Source: Acanthosepion esculentum (Eukaryota > Mollusca > Cephalopoda > Sepiida > Sepiidae). From it: DNA of 64,000 bases. Numbering within the stretch: position 1 is the stretch's first letter; the number at the start of each line of letters is the position of its first letter. Below, one piece after another: positions 46,371 through 56,722 of the stretch. The stretch spans positions 42,389,435 through 42,453,434 of the forward strand of contig OZ038508.1 of the NCBI GenBank assembly GCA_964036315.1, written 5' to 3'. Position numbers and translations under genes: made by a program. A model generated the notes under the pieces. The model was not told where the DNA came from. It saw nothing but the letters and a program-made list of their open reading frames with translations, and made no database searches.

Positions 46371-46422
<52 letters not shown>
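46371..46422. repeat. (TA)n microsatellite
   Basis: TA array of about 52 bp. Confidence 0.98.
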
Positions 46423-46424
<2 letters not shown>

Positions 46425-46462
46425 CATTTTAAAAACCATTTATTCTACATTCAACATCATCA

Positions 46463-46491
46463 CTTGATAAGACACTGGATGTGTCGAAACG
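46463..46491 (+). ncRNA. hammerhead-like hairpin-GAAAC motif
   Basis: CTTGATAA, then a perfect hairpin GACAC-TGGAT-GTGTC, then GAAACG. A hammerhead would have CTGATGA here; C3 and G8 are changed or displaced, so it is at best a decayed ribozyme. The inverted copy at 46948-46976 keeps the hairpin. Confidence 0.4.
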
Positions 46492-46550
46492 AAATGGCTA
46501 TTTTTGTAGAGTTTTTATAACATATTTATGTTATAATATTTAAATGAATG

Positions 46551-46591
<41 letters not shown>

Positions 46592-46594
<3 letters not shown>

Positions 46595-46699
46595 GTTGAA
46601 TTTCAATGACAACATAGTCTTGCATATTTTCTCTTGAATTTTCTCATTGAATATTCAAAGAGAATATGCAGGACTATGTTGTCTTTGACATTCAACACA
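46592..46699. repeat. long hairpin, about 48 bp arms
   Basis: TGTGTTGAAT.TCAA.GACAAC and ATAGTC.TGCATATT.TCT are mirrored with few mismatches around a loop of about 12 bases. Probably a small fold-back insertion within the PLE-end pair. Confidence 0.85.
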
Positions 46700-46726
46700 T
46701 GTTTAAAAGAAAGTTGCTGCCAAATT

Positions 46727-46731
<5 letters not shown>

Positions 46732-46800
<69 letters not shown>
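46732..46800. repeat. CA/TA compound microsatellite
   Basis: CACA block, TA array of about 54 bp, then CACAC. Confidence 0.97.
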
Positions 46801-46947
46801 GAATACAAGGTTGGCATAGATGGAATAAACTTCCAGTAACCAAAAACACTATTTTTTTTTTTTTTTTTTGTGCTCAAGAGTGAATAATATTCATTTAAAA
46901 ATTATAACATAAGCATGTTATAACATCACTGCAAAAATATCCATTTT

Positions 46948-46976
46948 GTTTCAACACTTCTGGTGTCTTGACAAGT
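46948..46976 (-). ncRNA. inverted copy of the hairpin-GAAAC motif
   Basis: Minus strand CTTGTCAA, hairpin (G)ACAC-loop-GTGT(T), then GAAAC. Decayed relative to its partner at 46463. Confidence 0.35.
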
Positions 46977-47009
46977 GATGGTGTTACAAGTAAAAAAAAA
47001 AACTATAAG

Positions 47010-47300
47010 ATTTCCTCTCGAGTATGGATGTTTACCGGTTGCGCTGGCCTCGGTGGCAAGCACCGATCCCTCTCTCGAGTCCAATGAAATGATGCAGCGT
47101 CGGCAAGCTCTTCCCAAGGGCTGGGCACCGCAAATAATTATTTTCCTCAGATGCTCCTCTATCATCCGACATAGCATTAGCTGAGTCGCTCTCTGTCCGA
47201 AGACAGACTAGCAATCGAGAAATGATAAACTCTACCTGGCATTCCTCGAGTATGCAGGCCGGTAGACGAAATATATTCTGTTTAAAATAACACAACCTCT
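47010..47300 (-). other. unassigned CG-richer open segment
   Basis: An 87-codon minus-strand frame (47032-47295) contains RLPACILEECQVEFIISRLL and PTLHHFIGLERGIGACHRGQ, with balanced composition. I do not recognise it. It sits between PLE-like ends and the TTAA-ended element, so a transposon origin is likely. Confidence 0.3.
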
Positions 47301-47360
47301 GCTGAAATGTAGTTATCCATTAAAAGTAACGACTGACGTAATAAAGTTATGTTGGGTTAA

Positions 47361-49351
47361 AATAGGTAACTCCACGAAATCGCTAAAAAAAAAATAAATG
47401 GCATAGCATGATAAAAAAGACGCCAAACTTGACTAAAACAAAATTTTATCTTCTAAATGCTTATGTTATTATGAAGACGAAAGACGAAATTTTGTTTCAA
47501 TTATTTTTTTAAATTTTTACTTCTTAGAACATTCTAAATATTGATTAAAAAAAACCTTGTTCCTCTTTGTATCATCGGAACTAGTAATATAACATACAAT
47601 TTTTAGCGCGTTTTTTGTGTATGACACACTATAATTTGGAAAATCTTGCAAAAATAAAAATAATTGTCGGAAATTAATGAAACTTTCAGAAACTATTCAT
47701 AGATGATGGAAATTATTATAAATATGTTTCTTTTTTTATTAAAGTCATGGCAGAAATATTTTTTTTTATATTTATTACCCCCCTCATAACTAATTTTATG
47801 AAAACTTTAGAAATTCGATCGCATCGGGTTTAGTGATTACAATAATTAAAAGCACAAGGCTTTGAGGAATGCAAATCATGTTTTTTTTTTAATTGGACCC
47901 GTACTATCTGAAAATCAGCTCTGAATTGTAACATACAAAACTCAATAAAACAAAGATATTATTTAATTTCAAATGCTTTTATTTGTTTTTAGTAGTTTTT
48001 ATGAATATGAACAATATTTTCTGAAAGCAAGATTTTTTCGATGAAAAATGAATTTTTAATACAATTATTTGTTATTTCTTTAATTATAATAGATTTATAC
48101 ATTTAAGTTGTTAAAATATTATAAAATTAGTTAAAAGGTGCATCAGGTTTTCTCAGTGTAGTTATAAGATCGTTTTTTAGCGCATCGTAAATTGTTTAAT
48201 TTCGACCAATCAGAAGATCCGCAGTAATTAAAAAATGTAATTTGTGTTTATAATCGGGCGGTAATTATAAAGTACGGAAGACTAACCAGAATACAATTAA
48301 GTTGCGTTATTTGAGTTCAGCATTATTCTCCGCTGTAAAGGCCTTTACTCTTGTGAAACACGTGTGGAGAAGTTAATTCGATTTTTCAATTTCAACTGAG
48401 AAGGGTACCTACAAGTATCAGTATCATCTTATGAAATTTATATGATCTTATTTTTATATTAATCTCAGTTATGACATTTTTCCATAAATGAAATATCAAA
48501 ATTAATAATAAAATGAATGGAAATACAAATAACACAGTAAAGTGTAATAAATGTACATAAAACTATAGTATTTTATGTACATTTCTGATAAAATTTCATA
48601 AGAAAGGTGCCTATAAATTAATTAGATACCTTTCTTATGAAATTTAATCTCACTCTTAGCAGTCTTATTTTTTCATTTCTTTATAATATATTTTCCATAA
48701 ACCATCGTAAACGTAAAGGTGAAAGCTAAGTAAAAAAAAAAAAAAAAAAAATTAAGAACTTGAGCGCTGGAAGTTTTCCTTAAAAATAACGAGGTAAATA
48801 ATTTGTTCACTTAAATCTAAATAATTTCACTTCCTTCCATCCGTAGAAAGAATTATCCTCCCGTAAGTTATCTAAACGTCATGAAAATGTCTTTCGTCAC
48901 CTGTCAAGTGACGCGAATGGTTATGACCTGCTGTGTTTTATTTTCAAATTACATTTTTTTTGGCGCAGAAGATAAGTTAAGCTTGGTTCAAAATATTTTA
49001 AATGAACATTAGAATTTCTGATTTTATTAAAATAAGTTTTGAAAAAATGATAATTGATTTCTAAAAGAATTTCAAAGTGAGATTTTCGTCTTTTTTATAA
49101 AATGGAAAAAAATGATTGAAAATGATGGATTATCTGTCCTTTTTTTTGACAAAAAAAAACAAGATTTTTAACGAAAATTTCGGACGTGATAGGAACGATT
49201 AAAAAATGTAAGAAAATACCCCAAAAATACTTTGATCTTTCCTCTTTAATAATAATATGAACATTAGACGATAAAAGTTTGTTTTCGTCAAGTTTGGCGT
49301 CTTTTTCATCATGCTATGCTCTTTTGTTTACATTTCGTGCAGGTGCCTAGG
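47361..49351. mobile_element. 2.0 kb non-coding element, piggyBac-like ends
   Basis: Inverted repeats of about 110 bp: CACGAAAT, GCATAGCATGAT, AAAAGACGCCAAACTTGAC, AAAACAAA and TTTTATC occur in that order at 47.37-47.47 kb and as reverse complements in mirrored order at 49.24-49.34 kb. Both ends abut TTAA (47357-47360 and 49352-49355). The right end reads TTAA-CCTAGG inwards, as piggyBac ends begin CC; the left has AA instead. The interior has no transposase, so it would be non-autonomous. Confidence 0.65.
48545..48650. repeat. two adjacent hairpins inside the TTAA element
   Basis: AAATGTACATAAAA is mirrored at 48547-48583, and AAATTTCATAAGAAAGGT is mirrored at 48593-48647. Followed downstream by an A18 run near 48732. 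Confidence 0.8.
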
Positions 49352-49364
49352 TTAAAAGATAAAA

Positions 49365-49797
49365 TAGATTTATTCTTAAGAAATTGCTTTCTTTACGTTT
49401 CGGATACAAACCTCTGCGTGTTTCGAGGAAAATGTAAACGAGTCAAAAATGACAAAAATAGATTTTTACTTTATTGCGACGCACTTCGTAGTTAGATGCA
49501 AAAAATCACACCGGATCAGACGGTGGTTCCTCTTGCAAAGTGGGACGCAGATTCGAATGCTGCCGGAGGACACATTTTTCTTTAAGTTTTCACGTGTATA
49601 CAGTATAATTTAAAATAAACGGTGCGTCTACTCAAATACGGTACATGGCTGAAAATTCTCCGAACACTCAGACTTTAAAATCTTTCTCTTCGTGCTTAAA
49701 TTTAGTGAAAAGGCTAAATGTCATCAATTTTATTGCCAATATTGTTACTGTTTTGTTGGCTTTTTATTCCTCAAATTTTATTAACCGGTCAATTAAA

Positions 49798-49871
<74 letters not shown>

Positions 49872-50925
49872 TAGATAGATATGTACTTCTCTGCTTGTAT
49901 ATAATACTCTTTTTACTTATCTTTCACTGATAGATTTGAAGATATGGCTGATATATGGGCAAAATTAGAAATACTTTATGAATTGAATGTTTTGCTACTT
50001 ATCTAAATTCATTAGATCTTTTCGGGAAGTGACAATAATTATTAATTATTGCAATGTTTGATGTTATGCTTTGATTTTTAAATCGCATTTAAAAATGGAA
50101 ACAACAATTCATTACTCCCTTCCAAATAAGTTTATGAAGTTAAATAAACATTAAATTTGCATAGATCTTCCTACTCTTTGCTTATTTAATAGTATATTGA
50201 TATGTATACGTGCTAAATTAATCTCTTTAACCATAAGATGGTGGTATTTGTGAAAGTATATAATTTTAAAATGGGTATCAATTAAAATAGTCAATATCAA
50301 ATAAATCAGATTTAAATTATAGCGGACACATTATTAGAAAATATTTTATTAATCAGTTTCAGACAAAATAAAAAAAAATATTGAAAATTATTAATAGGAT
50401 AAAATATCCGTACTTAATGGATACCAACTTAAAATAACATTTTATTGACATATAATTTATTAAGAAATATTATAAAACGTATATCACTTATTAATCTGCA
50501 ATGTTTATGTTTTTAGGCGTGTACATAGAAAATGTGTATTCTTCAAATGACAGATTCAAATGTAGCCGAACATGTTTATTTTAAATATTCAAGTGTATTT
50601 CACGTGTCTACTACGATGTCCGTACGCTATGTCTAAATAAAGGACAGCGTAGAAAGTTGTGAGTGTGAGTAACAGTAGGAGAATAATTTGGAGTAAATTT
50701 TAATGTTAGTATTCGCCGTTTCCTCAAAAGGAAATATTTGGCATTCATTGGCCGAGCAGCCAGTACCGCTTTCAGTTGACATTTATAATATCTTTCTCTT
50801 TTTCAGGAAAATGGGTTTTTCAATTCCCGAACTTGTTACTGTTCCTTGAATTATTGATGAGTGTTTCATTCTTAACCTATTATTTGGTGCAGGGTTAAAT
50901 TTCAACATTATGATTATATAATTAT
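49365..50925. other. unassigned AT-rich sequence
   Basis: Holds a CT/TA array at 49799-49880. No genes recognised. Confidence 0.5.
49799..49880. repeat. (CT)n-(TA)n-(GATA)n microsatellite
   Basis: CT array of about 35 bp, TA array of about 34 bp, then three GATA units. Confidence 0.97.
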
Positions 50926-50929
50926 TTTA

Positions 50930-51480
50930 TCTTCTACTTTCATGTTCTATTCATTTTAGTTGTTGCTGCTGTTGAATGTCCTCAAGTAATGTGGTATAAT
51001 TTATTTAGGTATAGTTCTTGGTGATTCTATAGCGCCAGTCCACACTGTGCAAAGAACGGTGGTCTTTTTCAAGACACCCAGACTTCATTCACTTTCTAAC
51101 CATTGATCTTATAAGGTGCTTGTATACAGATGACAGTTTAGATATTTGTAAACGCGTGTGGCACCATGCATGACATCCATATGAAGGTCTTGAGAAGAAG
51201 AATCATTAAGAATTCTTCCTTGGGAATAAAAACTGACTCGTCAGTCATATACCGAAAGATACATGATCACCTAAGCCTGTATCACGCTTGGCACATAACT
51301 GACTGATATTCACTTACGCGCTAATACTCTTGGGAAAGGTATGAATCCTCTTCTTGTCCCCCTCTCCAGCTATGACTAAATAGCAGGACAGGCCGGGTTC
51401 TATAGCCTTGGAAGACAACTGGTCTCCCACAGAAAGAAATAGCAACCTACTGCAGGAAAGAAAATCTGCCATATCAGTTA
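50930..51480. repeat. composite repeat shared with 34.85-35.45 kb
   Basis: Left part in the same orientation and right part inverted relative to the other copy (see that entry). It contains ATTCACTTACGCGCTAATAC and CTCTTGGGAAAGGTATGAAT, the SINE/LINE-like tail. Confidence 0.65.
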
Positions 51481-51483
51481 TTT

Positions 51484-51905
51484 TATTTATTTATTTTTTT
51501 AAGCGTATCACCCCAAGCAAGGCTGGAGGCCACTATCACGCAAGGGGTTAAAGAAGGGTTGGAGGAAGAGCAGATAGGAGTGGTAAAGGAGAGGATGTGG
51601 AGAAAGAGAAAGACAGTGGGTCGATCAAAGCAAGGGGGTTACAGAAGATTTGGAGCGAGAGCAGATAGGAATGAAAGGATGTGGAGAAGGGAAGTGGATA
51701 GATCAAGGCAACTGGAGATGTCGATTGACGCTACACTTAAACCGTTGGAGATTGTATTTGTCAGGGAAACAGTAATAGGGAAGGGAGTTCCACAGGCGAG
51801 ATGTGCGAGACATGAAGCTATTGGAGTAGAAAAGACGTCTACATCTAACAATTTCAACGTTGTAGGGGTGGGAACGGGATGCCAGCCTTGAAAGATACAT
51901 GTTCG
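51484..51905 (-). pseudogene. Jockey/CR1-like LINE ORF2 3' end
   Basis: Minus strand encodes MYLSRLASRSHPYNVEIVRC, then FMSRTSRLWNSLPYYCFPDK and YNLQRFKCSVNRHLQL, the RT-RLWNSLP...FP..YNL..FK..VN..L ending of many LINE proteins. The 3' part to 51484 contains GGCCTCCAGCCTTGCTTGGG and a TA-rich end. The 65 codons are nearly undamaged, so this 5'-truncated copy is younger than that at 14.3 kb. Confidence 0.75.
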
Positions 51906-51949
51906 CCTAAGCATGTATCACGCATGGTACATAACTGACTGATATCCAT

Positions 51950-52785
51950 TTTGTATAACTAATTGAAAAAATATTTTCATCTCTCATTTCCTATTTATCC
52001 TTTGAAGATGTATGTATGTGTTTTTTTTGCTTCTATTTTCATGACAAGCAAACAAAATCAATGAAAACTTTTTAAAAATAATGGTAAAAAAAGTGAAGAA
52101 ATACATGAAGTAAAATTAAAATTAATTCACAAAGAAAAATTATTGTAAATGTAGAATGAATAAAAAGACATGTAGATAAATTATTGAATCGGTTACAAAT
52201 AAAAAGACCTGATGTTGAAAATATATCAGAAGAAAATGGAGTAGAATGAAAATAAAGCTAAAAATTGTAAATTATCTTTTCCCTCGACCCAATTTTAAAA
52301 ATATCGCTTGCGTAAGACTGGTTGTGTAGACCGGAGTAAAGAACATTTCGGACAGTAAAATAAATGCGCAATTATGTGACATGACAAGTGAATATTAGCT
52401 AGCAAATAATCGTTTATACATAGAAATTATTGTTTAAAGCAAACGGGATTTAAGAAATTGCCTAGTATTTTTAATTAGTTAAAATCTCAGCTTCTTTGGT
52501 TTTGTAGTTTTATATATTAAAATGTGCGTGAAGTATAGATTTATAATTGATATTACAACTGAGGCGTCTTCATGAATCACCGAACCTCGGAAATCGGCAG
52601 AAAGAGTGGCAACAGGAGGCAGCTGAACTAATCTGCTTATTTTACTTTCACGCAAATTCATGAATTTATCTCGTTCATATATATGGGTAAAATAGTAGTT
52701 TAACCTCTCTTGCTTTGGATGGCAAGCAGTCTAATAGAAGGAAAAGTCTTCATTTTAAACCGTGGAGACTGGAAGCCAGGCCACT
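51950..52785. other. unassigned AT-rich sequence
   Basis: No features recognised. Confidence 0.45.
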
Positions 52786-52789
52786 GTAA

Positions 52790-52875
52790 AGAAGACATAA
52801 CATTCCAATGATAATAAATAAAAGGAGTCAGTGGAAAGACATAATCGCCTACGTACTGAAGGGACATGACACATA
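52790..52875 (+). pseudogene. RTE-type LINE ORF2 terminal fragment
   Basis: NKRSQWKDIIAYVLKGHDT followed by a basic/aromatic tail: the RKLWRAMIAYVLKGHG terminal motif with changes. Only the last 20 or so codons remain. Confidence 0.6.
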
Positions 52876-52969
52876 CATACATATATATCATACAGAAAAA
52901 ATATACTTACAGTTAAATCTGAAACATTTTGAGAATTAGTTTATATATATATATATATATATAGTGGAA

Positions 52970-53165
52970 ATATAAATGAATATTATTTCATTATTATTTT
53001 ATGTATTTTTCTTTATAGATTTTTTAAAAGAAATCTTGGAGATTATATATTTACACAATTTACATTGTTTGGGTTCATCTTTTTTAGCATATTCATTACG
53101 TTTCAGCCGTTTCATCCTCCGGCCTTCTTCAGGTAATTGGAATTTCGAACCACCGTCGTAGATTG
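52970..53165 (-). repeat. PLE-end-like block
   Basis: Minus strand reads CCTGAAGAAGGCCGGAGGA, then TGAAACGGCTGAAACG. CTGAAGA followed by a GC-rich segment and GAAACG is a common wording of degenerate PLE-end hammerheads. Adjacent to a TA array at 52942-52963. Confidence 0.4.
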
Positions 53166-53462
53166 CTTGATATCTCAGTTTCAGTTATTTCCCTTTAGTA
53201 ACATAACCCTTCAGGTGCGCTGGTATTGCATTCACAACTCTTTGGGTCAAGTCACAGGATTACATCACCCAACGCTTTTATCCACTGTGCCATGTGTCCT
53301 TGGGGATATCGGAGTATGAATTTGTGAGACAATCAAGAAGGTGGGAGCATAAAACGGCGAAAACCTTGTGAATATGACAACAAATATGAGGACAACAGTT
53401 CGAAAAAAATGTAAATAGTATAAATAGTTACACTACCTGGTTTCAGAAATATATATATAAAA

Positions 53463-53608
53463 AATATAGTTTTAAGGTGTGCTATATTTATGGGATAAAG
53501 TGCTCAATATCAGAGATAGAGCGTATGTAAATATAAATATAAAAGGGAACATTGAAGTCAACACTCAGAGGCGACAGGCTGTTTCATGCTAGGCGCAATC
53601 GTCAGGTA
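53463..53608 (-). repeat. PLE-end repeat, copy B
   Basis: About 145 bp matching 30955-31092 in the same orientation, with a small insertion (ATAAATATAAAAGGG). Ends with a hammerhead-like motif and, 25 bp on, a TA array. Confidence 0.85.
53570..53606 (-). ncRNA. hammerhead ribozyme-like motif, CUGACGA form, copy B
   Basis: Minus strand: CCTGACGA, stem II TGC-GCCTA-GCA, GAAAC, stem III ACA-GCC-TGT (three pairs, three-base loop), C after GTC, then GCC. Stem III is better formed than in copy A, but the 5' strand of stem I (AATAC) no longer pairs with GCCTC. Core bases intact. Confidence 0.6.
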
Positions 53609-53631
53609 TTGTAAATATTTATACTAGCTAT

Positions 53632-53656
53632 TATATATATATATATATATATATAA
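53632..53656. repeat. (TA)n microsatellite
   Basis: Short TA array. Confidence 0.93.
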
Positions 53657-53659
53657 ACT

Positions 53660-54225
53660 GGCCACTCGTATTCGGGGATACCCGTCTACTAGGGCGGCTA
53701 ACCAATCCCTATTGCAGACGCTCGATCAGGCTCATTTGCGTTTGCTCAAAACCCACAGAACCCACCTATGGTTTATACGACAACGATGCTGAGCAGACCT
53801 CACTTAGAGTTTATGGGAGAGAGCGTGTTATCTAACGTGATCAACAATTTGAACGAGGCCCGCACACCCAGGCACTCGGTCACGATGACTTGTGGCTTCC
53901 TGCTAGCACAGCTATGGACGATCCACAATTTCACTCACAAGGCGTGAGTTCAACTACAGAATTGTGTTCTCAGCTAGAAACTGCAAAAAGAGTATGTTCA
54001 GACTAGTTGTAGTATAAATCAAAGTTTGTTTCATCGTTGGATGAAGTAACACAAATCTACCTGAGTAATTCACTGTCAAAATCAATAGATTTGCTTGCCT
54101 ATTGCGTTCATTTTCGTGCATATTCTCGTGGAAAATGCAAAACCTCATCTTCTTCTATTTCAGGCTATTTGTTCTAAGTGGTTGGCAGTATATTTAGCAG
54201 GAGGAATATTCTGATTTTTAAACTG
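53660..54225. other. unassigned sequence, GC-richer at 53.66-53.95 kb
   Basis: The first 290 bp have higher GC and no TA runs, but no protein or RNA motif was recognised. Confidence 0.4.
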
Positions 54226-54229
54226 TCTT

Positions 54230-54320
54230 ATTCAAGAAAGCGTAGCAATTCAAAGATAATAGAACGGCATATTTGGAGAGCCATGATCGCCTATATCCTG
54301 AATGGACAAGATAACTAGAT
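54230..54320 (+). pseudogene. RTE-type LINE ORF2 terminal fragment
   Basis: HIWRAMIAYILNGQDN then stop: the terminal motif of the RTE family with few changes. Confidence 0.65.
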
Positions 54321-54324
54321 TCAT

Positions 54325-55265
54325 ATTTAAAGTTATGGCAGCTTAACAGTATTATTTGAGCAAACAACGTCCTATTTCTCATTTCTGTTACGGTAAGATG
54401 CAGAACTTAGATCATTATAATTTCAGAACTTAGATCATTATAATTTTGAAGTCTTCGAAATGACAATATGTCGATCAGATAATTCATCTATACAAATTTT
54501 AATTATATTTGTTTTAAGAATAATTTTCTTTATTTAAAGAGAAAAAATATAAAACTATAAAGAATGATTGTTTAAAATCCAGTTTTCCTATTCTTTGAAA
54601 AATTTAAGTACTGTCTACGAATTCAAAACAAACATTCCATTGTTTCGCGTCCCATTCAAGAATCATTTTCTACAGAGTTCCAATTAATTAGATTCCTTCG
54701 GCTCATTTAATTGTCTTAATCATCAAAATCGTTTATTTTATTTCTAACGTGTCGAAATTGTCTTACTTGTAGTTACCTCTTACACAAGTAGCCGTTTGCC
54801 TCCCAATAGCATTGGGTGCATTCATTACTTCAAGTGGACTCCGGTTGTTTTCACAAGAGATCAAATGACAGCAAGTCTTGACAACATCTTACAATACACG
54901 CATATAGCGAATACACTAATAAAAGGATTAAGACCAATACTTGTTTGTCACTGGGTTTATTTAACCATTTTTAATCATTTATCTCCAAGCCACGCAATTG
55001 TTGTAGCATACCAACAGTATGTTGGTCAGCAGTTGAAGATTCATTGTGGAATTCACTTGACTCACTTCTAACAGTTGACTACTTCTTCGAATCTTATATG
55101 TGTTGTTCGGGTCCTAAGTAATATCGCTCATTACCAACCTTCGTGTTCTGTTCAGTAACATTTCCTCGGTTACAATAGCAACAAAGACACTAAGACGCAA
55201 CGGGGTAAATGCCTACGGAAGTATATGAGTAAACATTAATAAGGAGCGAGAAAATAAACAAACAT
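54325..55265. other. unassigned sequence
   Basis: A 91-codon plus-strand frame at about 54796-55071 has no motif I recognise and starts at a non-ATG codon. Otherwise empty. Confidence 0.4.
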
Positions 55266-55269
55266 GAAT

Positions 55270-55866
55270 TAAGAAGACAGAAGGTAACAGTTGACATAGC
55301 ATATCAATTTTTGATGGTGAAAATTGACTGTAAAGCAAAGCACAGTGAGAGAGTTCCCAAAGTCGTTTCTACGAGGATGAGAAGACCTAACAGAATTCTT
55401 AGTATCGGATACTAATCGTAAAAATAACCTGATAAGATAGACCGATGACACTATATTGATGGGAGAATCCGAAACTGAAATCATTTTTAGAGAAGCTAGT
55501 AAAGGCAAGCAGAAAGAAAGGACTGAATATTAACAGTAAGAAGACAGAGTGCACATTTGTCAGCAAATAAAACAAAGGCACCAAAGAGAGACGTTAAGCT
55601 TTGGGAACATTGAAATCAAGCAGATAGTGTATTAACCGTGTCTCATAGGTAGTGTAGTACCAGACGACAACAGATATTACGCTGAAACCTGGAGGTGAGT
55701 CGAAATAACAAAAAGATGTCTTCTAGAAACTAAAATTATTAAATAGGGCCATGAGCGTTGAAAGGCTATGTAATATCTAATCTCCTAGATCACTGTGAAT
55801 GTGGTAGAATTTTGTTTCACCGATGAAAGAAGCAAAGCAGCGGAAATGGAATTCTTCTGATGAATG
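55270..55866 (+). pseudogene. RTE-type LINE ORF2, part upstream of the LTR insertion
   Basis: TDDTILMGESETEI (RT YADD-box region), then a relic of the following helix and the KKTECTF block (EDRVHICQQ in a shifted frame), AKRCLL-like sequence, and RSKAAEMEFF, aligning with the LEAAEMWF.RRMLRI thumb motif. It is cut at AEMEFF.. by the LTR element and resumes at 61455. Decayed, with stops. Confidence 0.72.
55863..55866 (+). repeat. target-site duplication, left copy (AATG)
   Basis: AATG precedes the left LTR and AATG follows the right LTR (61455-61458). Four bases is the usual duplication for Ty3/gypsy elements. Confidence 0.75.
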
Positions 55867-56579
55867 TGTGGTGGCACGGAGCAAGCGAAGGACCGGATAT
55901 TAACCCTCAGAGGTTTAGACAGCAAATGACCAATACTGGTCTCTGCGCACCCGGCTCCACGCAGAATTTCCGGTGGAAAACTAAAAAGAAATAAAAAGAA
56001 TGATAAACAATTTTCCACCAATTAAACAGCTCCGCGCCATACCCAACAGTTTGTTTCAGCAGACTGACTCTGATCCGAAGGGCACACATAAATAGAGCGA
56101 TAAATTCACTTCTAAGACAGAAAGCTTTGAAGTACCGTCAGTGAATGTCGCTACGCTTTTCTCACTCGTCAAACCCGATGCCTTCAGCCTTCCTTCACCA
56201 ACGGAGATATCAAAGGACTCCTACCAACCCATTGACCTCACCTTTCATCTCCTGTGACCAGCACGTCATGAACTTAAGTATTAACAAAAGACACTTATAT
56301 TCTTTTAATAATCGGATTTCTCTTCTATGAATGAACATTTTGTAACGGACTTTGTGCGTGTAAATCAAGAAACATTGTACTATTCATTGATGTTGCATTT
56401 AAATACAAAGTGTTTTTTGATATACCCTTCTCTTTCGTATGTTATTTTGTTTATGTTATGGTGACCTCAATTTGATCGCTTGTTGAACCTTTAGGCTGTC
56501 CCGAAGGACTGCTACTATTTATCTACCTTCTGATACAAGCAACAATTAACAACGAGAACTCTACCCCCCCATCACCATA
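55867..56579 (+). repeat. 5' LTR, 713 bp
   Basis: Begins TGTGGTGGCACGG; the inner end CACCATA gives an imperfect TGTGGTG/CACCA inverted terminus. It carries AATAAA at 55990-55995. Comparison by eye with the 3' LTR shows one difference, T6 versus T5 near 56415. Small reading frames within it occur identically in the other LTR and are not genes. Confidence 0.93.
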
Positions 56580-56581
56580 AG

Positions 56582-56599
56582 TGGTGACCAAGACGTGAT
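56582..56599 (+). other. primer-binding site (tRNA-Trp)
   Basis: TGGTGACCAAGACGTGAT, starting two bases after the LTR, matches 16 of 18 bases of the tRNA-Trp complement used by CsRn1 elements and some avian retroviruses (mismatch at the central CC, here AA). It primes minus-strand DNA synthesis. Confidence 0.85.
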
Positions 56600-56614
56600 T
56601 TTAACACAAATATA

Positions 56615-56638
56615 TACACGCACGCACGCACGCACGCA

Positions 56639-56675
<37 letters not shown>
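56615..56675. repeat. (ACGC)n and A36 tract in the leader
   Basis: Six ACGC-type units run into 36 consecutive A residues between the primer-binding site and gag. Such tracts are unstable, so the length may vary or reflect sequencing error. Confidence 0.95.
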
Positions 56676-56679
<4 letters not shown>

Positions 56680-56722
56680 ACTGTCACAAAATTAGAATTT
56701 TTATTCAACACAAACCAAAAAC

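Larger units (their letters stand above)
46440..46990. mobile_element. inverted pair of PLE-like ends
   Basis: 46440-46550 and 46878-46990 are inverted copies: CATCACTTG..AAGACAC, GTGT.GAAAC.AAATGG, TATTTTTG.AG, TATAACAT..TTATGTTATAA and TAAATGAAT. Between them lie a long hairpin (46592-46699) and two TA arrays. The end block resembles the one at 25.52 kb. No coding sequence inside. Confidence 0.65.

Noticed and set aside
51559..51891. A 110-codon plus-strand frame
   Set aside because: Antisense to the LINE tail with the RLWNSLP motif, which explains the sequence better.
54796..55071. A 91-codon frame as a host gene
   Set aside because: Non-ATG start, no family resemblance, and surrounded by LINE fragments.
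55785..56330. Several 60-80 codon frames in the LTRs
   Set aside because: Identical frames occur in both LTRs because the LTRs are duplicated; no known protein, and LTRs are non-coding.
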